A DNA stretch of 30,821 bases from HGM20899 sp964615195 (GCA_964615195.1 CAZTNG010000014.1:1-30821); one strand, 5' to 3'; counted from the first letter of the stretch, positions 23,166 through 30,821 are shown. Notes: generated by a model not told the origin, from the letters alone. Numbers and translations: made by a program.

Positions 23166-25205
23166 TTAAACATTAAATGGAGTGCCTCTACCGCCGCCAC
23201 GTCTGCCTGATTTACCTCTAAAGCCAGAACCTCTGTCACCACTAAAGTCTCTTCTATCAGGAGATCTTGAATCATAACGTCCGCTATGTCTATCAAAGCT
23301 ATCACCACTCTTGTGGAAATTTTTACCACGTCTGTCAGTGCGTTCTCTGAATCTATCATTTCTTGATGAATCACCATCTCTGTCTGCATAGTACTGTCTA
23401 ATTTCTAGATTTCTACCACAAACACGAGCGCTCTTTAAAGTTTCAAGAGTATCTTGAGGCATTCCTGCTGGTAAATCAACAGTTGTAAAGCTTTCAAAAA
23501 TATCAATATTACCAATATATTTACTTTCGATATCACCTTCATTAGCTATTGCACCAACGATTTGACCTGGCTTTGCACCATCTCTATAGCCTATAGCTAC
23601 ACGATACCTCATCATAGGTATTTCAGGGAAATCTTTAAGTTGTTGTGGAGTTGCTGAAGCAATCTTCATTCGACGTTCGCCTCTGTCTCCGCGATCCCCT
23701 CTATCACCACGATCACGAGATGAATAATCGTCTATTGAACCTTGCTTAGGTTCAGGCTTTGATTCATCTATAAATAATGGTTCATTACCTTGAACAAGTT
23801 TTGCTAAAGCAGTACAAAGATCAATTGGATCTATTGAATCATCAGCTAAAATCTCAGTAATCAACTGCTGATACTGTTCTAAATCATCTGATTCTAGACT
23901 AGCTAAAATCTTATTTTTGAATGCTAATACTCTATGACGATTAATATCCTGAGTTGTAGGCATCTTCATCGGTTCAATTGGTTGTTTGGTAGTATGCTCA
24001 ATAAGTCTAAGCATTCTTTTTTCTCTTGGAGACACAAATAGTATCGCATCACCAGTTCTACCAGCTCTACCTGTTCTACCAATACGGTGTACATATGATT
24101 CAGGATCATACGGAATATCATAATTTACAACGTGAGTTATACGATCAACATCAAGACCTCTTGCTACAACGTCTGTAGCAATTAAAACATCTAGTTGACC
24201 ATTTCTTAACTTTTCCACAATCTTTTCACGAATCTTCTGTGGAATATCACCATGTAAAGCTTCACAAGCATGGCCTCTAGCTGCTAATTTGTTTGCCAAA
24301 TCTTCAGCATCAGTTTTAGTTCTTGTAAATATCAAAAGTGCATCATAAGTTTCAACTTCTAGTAATCTAGTTAATGCATCTATTTTATGCAATCCTGAAA
24401 CTAACCAATAGCGCTGTCTTACAGTTGTTGCAGTTGCTGTCTTAGAAGCAATCTTGATTTCTTCAGGATTATGCAAATATTGACGAGCAACACGACGAAT
24501 AATATCAGGCATAGTTGCTGAAAATAATGCAATCTGTCTATTTTCTGGACATTGCTTAATAATCCATTCAACATCATCAATAAAGCCCATACGAAGCATT
24601 TCATCTGCTTCGTCCAAAACTAAAGCCTTTAAGTTAGTAAGTTTTAACTTGTCGCGTTTAATTAAATCCATAACACGACCTGGAGTACCAACAACTAGTT
24701 GAGCCCCACGATTCAAAGCTCTAATCTGAACATCATAAGATGCTCCACCATAAATAGGTAAAACATTAAACTTTGGTAAATATTTTGCGAAAGATTGACA
24801 TGCTTCAGCACACTGAATAGCTAATTCACGTGTTGGAGCAAGAATTAAAACCTGAGTATCTCTAGAAGTAAGATCCATATTAGAAAGTAAAGGTAAAGCA
24901 AAAGCTGCTGTCTTACCAGTACCAGTCTGAGCCTGACCTAATATATCCTTTCCTTCTAATAAAGGACCTATAGCTCTTTCTTGAATAGGAGACGGAGATT
25001 CATATCCCAAATCTTTAATTGCACGTAATATGTCTTGACTTAAACCAAGATTATCAAACAAAACAAGATTTTCATCTACCATTACTTTGTCTGTGTTTTC
25101 AACTTCTTCATTAACAATTTCAACTTCGTTTGTCGAATCTTTGTTCTCAACTTTTGCTTCAAAAGAAGCTAAAGCTGCTTCTTCATTTATTGCGTTTTCG
25201 TTCAT
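23166..25205 (-). CDS. deaD: ATP-dependent DEAD-box RNA helicase, DeaD/CsdA type
   Basis: This is a cytoplasmic RNA helicase for ribosome assembly and RNA remodelling, usually important in the cold. From ATG 25205 (GGA seven bases upstream) it has 679 residues; a frame extending to 25256 adds residues unlike the family. After an acidic N-terminal extension of about 50 residues come the Q motif (LSQDILRAIKDLGYESPSPIQ), AQTGTGKT, PTRELAIQ, TPGRVMDL, DEADEMLRMGF, SAT, ARGLDV and HRIGRTGRAGRTG. A DbpA-type RNA-binding domain follows (RYRVAIGYRDGAKPGQIVGAI). A long Arg/Gly/Asp-rich tail ends in SGRRGGGRGTPFNV. GDRGDRGD repeats occur in the linker. The gene has a predicted long 5' leader. Confidence 0.95.
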   Translation of the reverse strand: MNENAINEEAALASFEAKVENKDSTNEVEIVNEEVENTDKVMVDENLVLFDNLGLSQDILRAIKDLGYESPSPIQERAIGPLLEGKDILGQAQTGTGKTAAFALPLLSNMDLTSRDTQVLILAPTRELAIQCAEACQSFAKYLPKFNVLPIYGGASYDVQIRALNRGAQLVVGTPGRVMDLIKRDKLKLTNLKALVLDEADEMLRMGFIDDVEWIIKQCPENRQIALFSATMPDIIRRVARQYLHNPEEIKIASKTATATTVRQRYWLVSGLHKIDALTRLLEVETYDALLIFTRTKTDAEDLANKLAARGHACEALHGDIPQKIREKIVEKLRNGQLDVLIATDVVARGLDVDRITHVVNYDIPYDPESYVHRIGRTGRAGRTGDAILFVSPREKRMLRLIEHTTKQPIEPMKMPTTQDINRHRVLAFKNKILASLESDDLEQYQQLITEILADDSIDPIDLCTALAKLVQGNEPLFIDESKPEPKQGSIDDYSSRDRGDRGDRGDRGERRMKIASATPQQLKDFPEIPMMRYRVAIGYRDGAKPGQIVGAIANEGDIESKYIGNIDIFESFTTVDLPAGMPQDTLETLKSARVCGRNLEIRQYYADRDGDSSRNDRFRERTDRRGKNFHKSGDSFDRHSGRYDSRSPDRRDFSGDRGSGFRGKSGRRGGGRGTPFNV

Positions 25206-25551
25206 TTTTTTTCCATTAAATAAAATAATGTCATAGTGAATAAAGCGCTGACACAAGCTTTTCTGTCTAATTTATAGCGAAAATTAATTATCTACTATAA
25301 ACATTAAGGTATAACTTCTGAGAATCATTACTGCGCGTAGCAGAAGAAACAGTATTGTACATTCATGTAGTACTACTTTATGTATCAGAAAAAAATACGA
25401 ACTAGGTTTTAATCCTCTTCGCTTCTTCTTAGCACAACTACACACCCACATAGACAATCTGTTGTTGAAGAAAAAATTAAGGATTAGTCCAAACAGTAAA
25501 GCGCTAAGCCTGCGCATCTAACTAATTACCATACGTCTGATTTATCAAACG
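25206..25551 (-). promoter_or_regulatory. Predicted ~345-nt 5' leader of the deaD mRNA
   Basis: Between the predicted transcription start (near 25551) and the deaD ATG there is no strong gene. A 77-codon frame (25284-25517) exists but has no ribosome binding site and is very Leu/Phe/Arg-rich. The leader contains short complementary blocks such as CTGC...GCAG around 25331-25343 and GCGC...GCGC around 25500-25516. Near its 5' end AGACGTATGG (around 25530-25538) shares the GACGTA core of the E. coli cold-box, which may be chance. Long leaders are known for cold-induced helicase genes such as E. coli csdA. Confidence 0.45.
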
Positions 25552-25557
25552 CGTTGC

Positions 25558-25587
25558 ATTATACAATAAAAAAAATATTTTTGTAAA
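25558..25587 (-). promoter_or_regulatory. deaD promoter
   Basis: On the minus strand TTTACA (25587-25582), an 18-bp spacer and a perfect TATAAT (25563-25558) preceded by TG. It fires divergently from the leu promoter about 150 bp away. Confidence 0.65.
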
Positions 25588-25709
25588 AAATTTGAGATCT
25601 TTATCAAATTTTTTATTTAAAATAATTTATCACTATTGAAAATCAATTTTTATTGCACTTTTTTAAATGTATTTTTATGTTTCTATATGTGTGTAATAAC
25701 CTATTTCCC

Positions 25710-25738
25710 TTGACTACACAAGGCTTTACTGTTAATAT
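25710..25738 (+). promoter_or_regulatory. leu operon promoter
   Basis: TTGACT (25710-25715), a 17-bp spacer and TAATAT (25733-25738). The predicted start near 25745 puts the leader peptide ATG about 28 nt into the transcript, the layout expected for an attenuation leader. Confidence 0.65.
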
Positions 25739-25772
25739 TACTATTATTCAGATTAGATGGTTTTTGATAAAA

Positions 25773-25829
25773 ATGATGTTCAGTTCTTCAAAATTTATTC
25801 TACTTCCCCTACTACTATGCCTAATATAG
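25773..25829 (+). CDS. leuL: leu operon leader peptide
   Basis: An 18-codon frame encodes MMFSSSKFILLPLLLCLI. Six residues are leucine: CTA CTT then CTA CTA CTA and CTA (25800-25823), with CCC and TGC interspersed. It sits between the leu promoter and an intrinsic terminator ahead of leuA, exactly where a leucine-sensing leader belongs. A second ATG at 25776 is equally usable; the ribosome binding site is weak (GATGG). The stop codon TAG at 25827-25829 lies two bases before the antiterminator strand, so a ribosome that reaches it would cover that strand. It is too short for standard gene finders. Confidence 0.82.
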   Translation: MMFSSSKFILLPLLLCLI

Positions 25830-25831
25830 TC

Positions 25832-25922
25832 GTACGGGTCTCTAATTACTGAAAAGAACAAGCATTCATAACGCTTATAAACAGAATTTTAAAACAACCC
25901 GTGCTGCAAGCGCGGGTTTTTT
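25832..25922 (+). promoter_or_regulatory. leu transcription attenuator (antiterminator and terminator)
   Basis: The terminator is AACCCGTGC (25896-25904) with GCGCGGGTT (25910-25918), one G·U pair, loop TGCAA, followed by TTTTTT. The competing antiterminator is GTACGGGT (25832-25839), which pairs over 8 bp, one of them G·U, with ACCCGTGC (25897-25904), using the same strand as the terminator's 5' arm. With leucine scarce, a ribosome stalled on the Leu codons leaves 25832-25839 free and the antiterminator forms; with leucine plentiful, a ribosome at the stop covers it and the terminator forms. The pairing is seen in the sequence; the mechanism is inferred from known amino-acid attenuators. Confidence 0.8.
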
Positions 25923-25969
25923 ATTTTAAAATTGCATTTGCTAGCACAATAAACTCAAAGGAGTAATAA

Positions 25970-27523
25970 ATGTCAGATCAGGTTATAATATTTGATACTA
26001 GTCTTAGAGATGGTGAGCAAGCCTTAGCTGCTAGTCTTTCATTTAAAGAAAAGCTACAAATTGCACAAACTCTAGAAAAACTTGGTGTTGATGTTATGGA
26101 AGTTGGCTTCCCTATTTCCTCACCCGGAGATTTCGAGTCAGTTCAAAAAATTGCAAGAATCATAAAAGATAGTACAGTTTGTGGATTAGCAAGAGCTTTA
26201 GAAAAAGATATTGATGCCGCATATGAAGCTTTAAAAGTTAGTGATAATTACCGTATTCATTGCTTTATCGCTACAAGTGATGTTCATGTAAAAGATAAAT
26301 TACATAGCGATTTTGATCATATTGTCGAAATGGCAGTAAAAGCTGTTAAATATGCAAGAAACAAATCTCCTGATGTTGAATTCTCATGTGAAGATGCAGG
26401 AAGAACCCCAATCGACCACTTATGTCGCATAGTTGAAGCAACAATTGCTGCAGGTGCAAGAACTATAAATATTCCAGATACTGTTGGCTACACTTTACCT
26501 TATGAATTTGGTGGAATAATAGAAACATTGTTCAATAGAGTACCAAATATTGATCAAGCTAGAATAAGTGTTCATTGTCACAATGATTTAGGAATGGCTA
26601 CTGCAAATTCTCTTTCAGCAATAATGAAAGGAGCTCGTCAGATAGAATGTACAATAAATGGTATTGGTGAACGTGCAGGTAATTGCTCTCTTGAAGAAGT
26701 CGTAATGACTATGAAAACTCGTGCAAATTATATGAATGTATTTACCAACGTTAAATGTACAGAAATTGCTAGAGCATCTCAGATTGTAAGCCAAATATGC
26801 AACATGCCAGTTCCTGCTAATAAAGCCATTGTAGGTAGCAATGCGTTTTCTCATAGCTCAGGTATTCACCAAGACGGTGTTTTAAAGAACAAAGACACCT
26901 ATGAAATTATCACGCCAGAAAGCGTGGGGTTCAACACCAACAATATGAATTTAACAGCTAGATCTGGTCGTCATATAATTCAACATAGATTGTCAATGTT
27001 AGGTTATAAAGATGGATCTTATGATCTTGATAATATCTATGCTAGATTTAAAGAACTTGCGGACTTAAAAGGCCAAGTTTTTGATTACGATTTAGAGGCG
27101 TTACTATTTTTTAGTCAACTTCAAGAAGAACCTGAACAATATAAACTTGAGTATCTTTCAGTATTAAGTGGTGGCAAAAATGTTATACCTACAGCTAGCA
27201 TGAAATTAAGAATTGGTGACGAACTTGTATCTGATGCAACTACAGGCAACGGTCCTGTTGATGCCGTTTATCAATGTATTTATCGCCTAACAGGATACTC
27301 TAATGATATTAAATTAGAAAAATATGATATTAAATCTAAAGGTCAAGGGAAGGATGCTCTTGGTCAAGTTGACATTATAGTAAACTACAAAGGTAAATTA
27401 TTTCATGGTATGGGGTTAGCAACAGATATTATCCAATCATCTGCATTGGCAATGGTGCACGCATGTAATAGTATATATCGTTCAAACCTAATTGAAATTG
27501 AAAAACAAAAAACAACTAAATAA
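25970..27523 (+). CDS. leuA: 2-isopropylmalate synthase
   Basis: LeuA condenses 2-ketoisovalerate with acetyl-CoA, the first committed step of leucine synthesis. The 517-residue length is that of the long form with a C-terminal LeuA regulatory domain that binds leucine for feedback inhibition. Catalytic-barrel motifs are FDTSLRDGEQALAAS (metal-binding Asp, catalytic Arg), VEFSCEDAGRT, HCHNDLGMATANSLSAI (metal His pair) and GIGERAGNCSLEEVVM. The linker SHSSGIHQDGVLK is conserved, and the C-terminal domain from about 395 is intact. AAGGAGT before the ATG is a strong ribosome binding site. It is first in leuABCD and lies 47 bases after the attenuator. Confidence 0.98.
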   Translation: MSDQVIIFDTSLRDGEQALAASLSFKEKLQIAQTLEKLGVDVMEVGFPISSPGDFESVQKIARIIKDSTVCGLARALEKDIDAAYEALKVSDNYRIHCFIATSDVHVKDKLHSDFDHIVEMAVKAVKYARNKSPDVEFSCEDAGRTPIDHLCRIVEATIAAGARTINIPDTVGYTLPYEFGGIIETLFNRVPNIDQARISVHCHNDLGMATANSLSAIMKGARQIECTINGIGERAGNCSLEEVVMTMKTRANYMNVFTNVKCTEIARASQIVSQICNMPVPANKAIVGSNAFSHSSGIHQDGVLKNKDTYEIITPESVGFNTNNMNLTARSGRHIIQHRLSMLGYKDGSYDLDNIYARFKELADLKGQVFDYDLEALLFFSQLQEEPEQYKLEYLSVLSGGKNVIPTASMKLRIGDELVSDATTGNGPVDAVYQCIYRLTGYSNDIKLEKYDIKSKGQGKDALGQVDIIVNYKGKLFHGMGLATDIIQSSALAMVHACNSIYRSNLIEIEKQKTTK

Positions 27524-27542
27524 ATATATTGTGTTAATTAAC

Positions 27543-27566
27543 AAAGTTGACCTTCGGGTCAACTTT
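27543..27566 (+). repeat. UUCG-capped hairpin between leuA and leuB
   Basis: A 10-bp perfect stem AAAGTTGACC/GGTCAACTTT is closed by the extra-stable C(UUCG)G tetraloop. It begins 19 bases after leuA and ends 28 bases before leuB. The tail is ATATAAAAA rather than a U-run, so full termination is doubtful; it more likely stabilises the leuA 3' end or causes partial attenuation. Confidence 0.75.
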
Positions 27567-27594
27567 ATATAAAAATCACGGAGAATTATAAAAA

Positions 27595-28695
27595 ATGTCT
27601 CAAACATATAAAGTAGCAGTATTACCTGGTGATGGTATTGGTCCTGAAGTAATGGCACAAGCAATCAAAGTTTTAAATGCCATTGAAGCAAAATTTAATG
27701 TTAATTTTAGCTTTACAGAATGTAAGGTTGGTGGTGCTGCAATCGATAATTGCGGTTGCCCTTTGCCAAAGGAAACCTTAGATACTTGTGAAGCATCAGA
27801 TGCAATTCTTTTTGGTTCAGTTGGTGGTCCAAAATGGGATAATTTACCACCTGACGAACGTCCTGAAAGAGGTGCATTGTTACCTTTACGTAAGCACTTT
27901 AAATTATTTTGTAATCTTCGCCCTGCACAAATTCATCAAGGTTTAAATGCCCTATCTCCATTAAGAAAAGATATTTCTGACAAAGGATTTGATATGGTAT
28001 GTGTACGTGAACTTACTGGTGGCATATACTTTGGTCAGCCAAAAGGTCGCGAAGGCAATGGCGAAAATGAAGTAGCTTTTGACACTGAAGTTTATCACAG
28101 ATACGAAATAGAACGCATTGCAAAAATAGCGTTTGAGTCAGCTCGCTTACGTAGAAATATTGTTACATCTGTTGATAAAGCAAATGTATTGCAAAGTTCA
28201 ATTCTTTGGCGTCAAGTTGTTGCTGAAGTTGCAAAAAATTATCCAGATGTTACCTTAAATAACATCTATATTGATAATGCAACTATGCAGCTAGTTAAAG
28301 ACCCTTCTCAATTTGACATTCTTCTTTGTAATAACATTTTCGGTGATATTTTATCAGATGAATGTGCCATGATTACTGGATCAATGGGTATGCTTCCAAG
28401 TGCAAGCTTAAATGCAGAAGGCTTCGGTTTGTATGAACCAGCTGGTGGTTCTGCTCCTGATATTGCAGGCAAAAATATTGCAAATCCTGTGGCACAGATT
28501 TTATCTGCAGCTCTAATGCTAAGATATAGTTTCAAACTAGAAAATGCAGCCAAAGCTATTGAAAATGCAGTTTCTGCAGTTCTTGCTGATGGATACCTAA
28601 CAGGAGATCTAATGGCTTCTGGTACAAGTAAACATGAAGCTCAATCAACAAGTGCAATGGGTGATTTAATAGCAAATAAAATTAAGGAATTATAA
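27595..28695 (+). CDS. leuB: 3-isopropylmalate dehydrogenase
   Basis: LeuB oxidatively decarboxylates 3-isopropylmalate with NAD, the third leucine-specific step. The 366-residue protein has the family's VLPGDGIGPEVMAQA start, FGSVGGPKWD, the arginine cluster LLPLRKHFKLFCNLRPA for substrate carboxylates, ELTGGIYFGQPKGR, the catalytic Lys in SVDKANVLQSS, and the metal-binding Asp residues in IYIDNATMQLV and FGDILSDECAMITGS. The NAD-type specificity loop GGSAPDIAGKNIANP is present. GGAGAATT before the ATG is a good ribosome binding site. The stop is one base before the leuC ATG, so the two are coupled. Confidence 0.98.
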   Translation: MSQTYKVAVLPGDGIGPEVMAQAIKVLNAIEAKFNVNFSFTECKVGGAAIDNCGCPLPKETLDTCEASDAILFGSVGGPKWDNLPPDERPERGALLPLRKHFKLFCNLRPAQIHQGLNALSPLRKDISDKGFDMVCVRELTGGIYFGQPKGREGNGENEVAFDTEVYHRYEIERIAKIAFESARLRRNIVTSVDKANVLQSSILWRQVVAEVAKNYPDVTLNNIYIDNATMQLVKDPSQFDILLCNNIFGDILSDECAMITGSMGMLPSASLNAEGFGLYEPAGGSAPDIAGKNIANPVAQILSAALMLRYSFKLENAAKAIENAVSAVLADGYLTGDLMASGTSKHEAQSTSAMGDLIANKIKEL

Positions 28696-28696
28696 G

Positions 28697-30094
28697 ATGG
28701 GGAAAACTTTATACGATAAGGTATATGATGCTCACATTGTATGCGAAAATGAAGGCGAAACTCCAATATTATACATCGACCGTCATTTACTACATGAGGT
28801 AACAAGTCCTCAGGCATTTGATGGTTTAACAGTTCATGGACGTCAAGTTCGCAGACCTAATAGAACATGGGCAACAATGGATCACAATGTATCTACACTT
28901 TCAAGCGACATTAATGCTTGCGGTGAACTTGCACGTATTCAAATGCAAACACTTATTGATAATTGTAAGAAATTTAACGTGCCTTTGTATGCTTTAGGTC
29001 ATAAATGGCAAGGTATAGTTCACGTTATTGGCCCTCAAATTGGAGTTACCATTCCAGGTGCGACATTAGTATGCGGAGATTCACACACTGCAACTCATGG
29101 TGCATTTGGTGCTTTAGCTTTTGGTATTGGCACATCAGAAGTTGAACATGTATTGGCGACTCAGACTGTGAAACAAGCACGCCTTAAAAACATGAAAATA
29201 GAAGTTACAGGCGTTCTTAGTTCAGGTTTGTCAGCAAAAGACATAATACTTGCAATTTGTACAAAATTAGGTACAGCAGGTGGTACAGGGTACGCAGTTG
29301 AATTTTGTGGTGAAGCTGTTAGAGCATTAAGCATGGAAGGCAGAATGACTCTTTCTAACATGGCCATTGAAATGGGTGCTAAGGTTGGAATGATTGCCCC
29401 TGACGATACAACCTTTAATTATTTATCTGGAAAACCTTTTGCTCCAAAAGGCGAATTATGGGATGAAGCTGTTGCATATTGGCGTACATTAAAAAGTGAC
29501 GATGATGCAACATTTGATGCCATAGTAACAATAGATGCTTCAACTTTAAAACCAATGGTTACTTGGGGAACAAACCCAGGACAAGGAATGTATGTAACAG
29601 ACTTAATTCCTGCGCCTGAAGATTTTAAAAATGAAATAGAAAAAACATCATGTGAAAAAGCTTTAGCTTATATGGATTTAAAGCCTCACACCCCTATTTC
29701 CGAAGTAACAATTGATAAAGTATTCATCGGTTCATGTACCAACGGAAGAATTGAAGATATGAGAGCAGCAGCAGCGATAATAAAAGGACGCCATGTTGCG
29801 CCAAATGTTCAAGCTATTGTTGTGCCAGGTTCTCAAGAGGTAAAGAATATTGCTGAAGCTGAAGGCCTTGACAAAATATTTATCAAAGCTGGATTTGAAT
29901 GGCGTTTACCAGGATGCTCCATGTGCTTAGCAATGAATAGTGATAAAGTGCCTAATGGCGAACGTTGTGCTTCTACTTCAAACAGAAATTTTGAAGGTCG
30001 CCAAGGTCGTGGTTCACGCACACATCTTCTTAGCCCTGCAATGGCTGCCGCAGCTGCCATAGCTGGACACATTGTTGATGTAAGAACTTTTTAG
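28697..30094 (+). CDS. leuC: 3-isopropylmalate dehydratase large subunit
   Basis: LeuC carries the [4Fe-4S] cluster and, with LeuD, isomerises 2- to 3-isopropylmalate. The 465-residue protein keeps all three cluster cysteines at Cys347 (GSCTNGR), Cys407 and Cys410 (GCSMC), the same numbering as E. coli. Other aconitase-family motifs are GDSHTATHGAFGALAFGIGTSEVEHVLATQ and the arginine-containing NRNFEGRQGRG. The start MGKTLYDKVYDAHIV is typical. It follows leuB by one base and precedes leuD by nine bases with AGGAGAG as its ribosome binding site. Confidence 0.98.
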   Translation: MGKTLYDKVYDAHIVCENEGETPILYIDRHLLHEVTSPQAFDGLTVHGRQVRRPNRTWATMDHNVSTLSSDINACGELARIQMQTLIDNCKKFNVPLYALGHKWQGIVHVIGPQIGVTIPGATLVCGDSHTATHGAFGALAFGIGTSEVEHVLATQTVKQARLKNMKIEVTGVLSSGLSAKDIILAICTKLGTAGGTGYAVEFCGEAVRALSMEGRMTLSNMAIEMGAKVGMIAPDDTTFNYLSGKPFAPKGELWDEAVAYWRTLKSDDDATFDAIVTIDASTLKPMVTWGTNPGQGMYVTDLIPAPEDFKNEIEKTSCEKALAYMDLKPHTPISEVTIDKVFIGSCTNGRIEDMRAAAAIIKGRHVAPNVQAIVVPGSQEVKNIAEAEGLDKIFIKAGFEWRLPGCSMCLAMNSDKVPNGERCASTSNRNFEGRQGRGSRTHLLSPAMAAAAAIAGHIVDVRTF

Positions 30095-30103
30095 GAGAGT
30101 AAC

Positions 30104-30703
30104 ATGCAAAAATTCACTTGTCATGAAGGTATAGCAGTTCCTCTAGATGCTGCTAATGTAGATACAGACCAAATTATACCAAAACAATTCCTACAAGCAG
30201 TTTCACGCTTAGGTTTTGGTAAACATTTATTTAATGATTGGAGATATTTAGACGAAGCAGGAACAAAGCCAAATCCTGATTTTATTCTTAATTATCCACG
30301 TTACAAAAATGCTAGTATTCTTGTAGCAAGAGAAAATTTTGGTAATGGATCTAGTAGAGAACATGCTCCATGGGCTTTAGCTGATTACGGCTTTAAGGCT
30401 ATTATTGCCTCTAGCTTTGCGGACATTTTCTATAATAATTCTTTAAATAATGGTTTATTATTAGTTAAACTTACAACTGAAGAAGTTGAAGCTTTACACA
30501 GAGAAATTAATAATAATGAAGGCCAAAAAATCACAGTTGATTTGGAAAATATGACTGTTAGTTGCAACAATTTAAAATTTAACTTCACTCTTGATAAATT
30601 TAGAAGATATTGCTTACTTAATGGCTTAGATAATATTGGCTTAACTTTACTTCATACCAAAGAAATTTCTGATTTTGAAAATAAATTAAAATCTTGGATT
30701 TAA
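30104..30703 (+). CDS. leuD: 3-isopropylmalate dehydratase small subunit
   Basis: LeuD is the swivelling small subunit that completes the LeuC active site. The 199-residue length is standard for bacterial LeuD. Key stretches are GIAVPLDAANVDTDQIIPKQFL, GFGKHLFNDWRY, the substrate loop NFGNGSSREHAPWAL and AIIASSFADIFYNNSLNNGLL. It is the last gene of leuABCD. No strong terminator is visible between its stop and the IS end 36 bases downstream, so leu transcripts may read into the IS. Confidence 0.98.
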   Translation: MQKFTCHEGIAVPLDAANVDTDQIIPKQFLQAVSRLGFGKHLFNDWRYLDEAGTKPNPDFILNYPRYKNASILVARENFGNGSSREHAPWALADYGFKAIIASSFADIFYNNSLNNGLLLVKLTTEEVEALHREINNNEGQKITVDLENMTVSCNNLKFNFTLDKFRRYCLLNGLDNIGLTLLHTKEISDFENKLKSWI

Positions 30704-30739
30704 TTTAATAATAATCATTAAAGAAGCCTTAATCTCATT

Positions 30740-30821
30740 TGCAGTGACCCCAGTAAGTTGAACAAACTACAGGGGTCATTATTTATGAAACTTACATATG
30801 AAGACAAAATTGAAATTTATA
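30740..30821 (+). mobile_element. Left end of an IS3-family (IS150-like) insertion sequence, partial
   Basis: The sequence from 30740 begins TGCAGTGACCCCAGTAAG, continuing GTTGAACA, closely following the TG...TGACCCC..AAGTTG pattern of IS150-group inverted repeats. A transposase reading frame opens at 30785 and runs off the window. A 9-bp stem (AGTGACCCC 30743-30751 with GGGGTCATT 30772-30780, one G·U) lies between the end and the gene. The element's right end and any target duplication are outside the window. Confidence 0.75.
30785..30821 (+). CDS. Transposase OrfA of an IS3-family element, N-terminal fragment
   Basis: Twelve codons are visible, MKLTYEDKIEIY, which match the usual start of the helix-turn-helix OrfA of IS150-like elements. 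AGGGG at 30771-30775 is the probable ribosome binding site, nine bases from the ATG, and lies inside the subterminal hairpin. The rest of the gene, including the catalytic OrfB, is outside the window. Confidence 0.75.
   Translation, partial: MKLTYEDKIEIY

Noticed and set aside
23156..23389. 77-codon minus-strand frame at the end of the helicase gene
   Set aside because: Out-of-frame shadow of the repetitive Arg/Gly-coding tail.
25284..25517. 77-codon minus-strand frame in the deaD leader
   Set aside because: No ribosome binding site; Leu/Phe/Arg-rich composition looks like translated UTR. Left as part of the predicted leader, though a regulatory upstream frame cannot be fully excluded.

Overview
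The window is a low-GC stretch of a gammaproteobacterial chromosome. The assignment rests on gene content and order: metK ... endA-rsmE-yqgE, alaA next to yfbR, a leuABCD operon with a leader-peptide attenuator, a FabV-type enoyl reductase, type II QueF, and CCA-encoding tRNA genes in a Pro-Arg-His-Leu cluster. Strong AT bias and reduced versions of Enterobacterales neighbourhoods would fit an Aeromonadales/Succinivibrionaceae-like host, but that is inference, not a placement. Almost everything is core metabolism or RNA/cell-wall housekeeping, and both window edges run into the ends of insertion sequences.

Layout. 1-346: probable IS end that has cut off a membrane sensor gene. 872-2918: metK facing a DUF5718-like gene across a shared hairpin. 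3056-8200: tightly packed endA-rsmE-yqgE-queF followed by a large TPR/membrane protein that ends in a degenerate GGDEF-like domain. 8197-9368 (minus): a 53-residue exported peptide gene with its own promoter, and an EamA transporter. 9512-9963 (minus): four-tRNA operon with a GC-discriminator promoter and a UUCG-capped terminator. 10123-14395: TauE/SafE permease, an unknown lipoprotein, folD and fabV. 14610-17573: a probable GT-C-type membrane protein and dacB (PBP4). 17866-19845: alaA and yfbR, the latter with an altered HD motif. 19921-20066: a possible small RNA. 20201-23066: a DUF4357 protein, a second EamA transporter and an RsmB-like methyltransferase. 23166-25563 (minus): a DEAD-box helicase of the DeaD/CsdA type with a predicted ~350-nt 5' leader. 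25710-30703: the leu operon. 30740-30821: start of an IS3-family element in the same orientation as leu.

The best regulatory find is the complete leu attenuator: promoter, an 18-codon leader peptide with six Leu codons, an 8-bp antiterminator pairing and an intrinsic terminator. All six Leu codons are CUA or CUU, which the tRNA-Leu(UAG) encoded at 9543-9625 is expected to read, while UUA is absent from the leader. Other points worth checking are the unlisted 53-aa peptide, the GGDEF-like domain with its signature replaced by ANDRF, the HD-to-HE change in YfbR, and a hairpin at the right-hand IS that would hide its transposase ribosome binding site in read-through transcripts from leu. I saw no CRISPR array, prophage or obvious defence island. 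No clearly new multi-gene system is evident.
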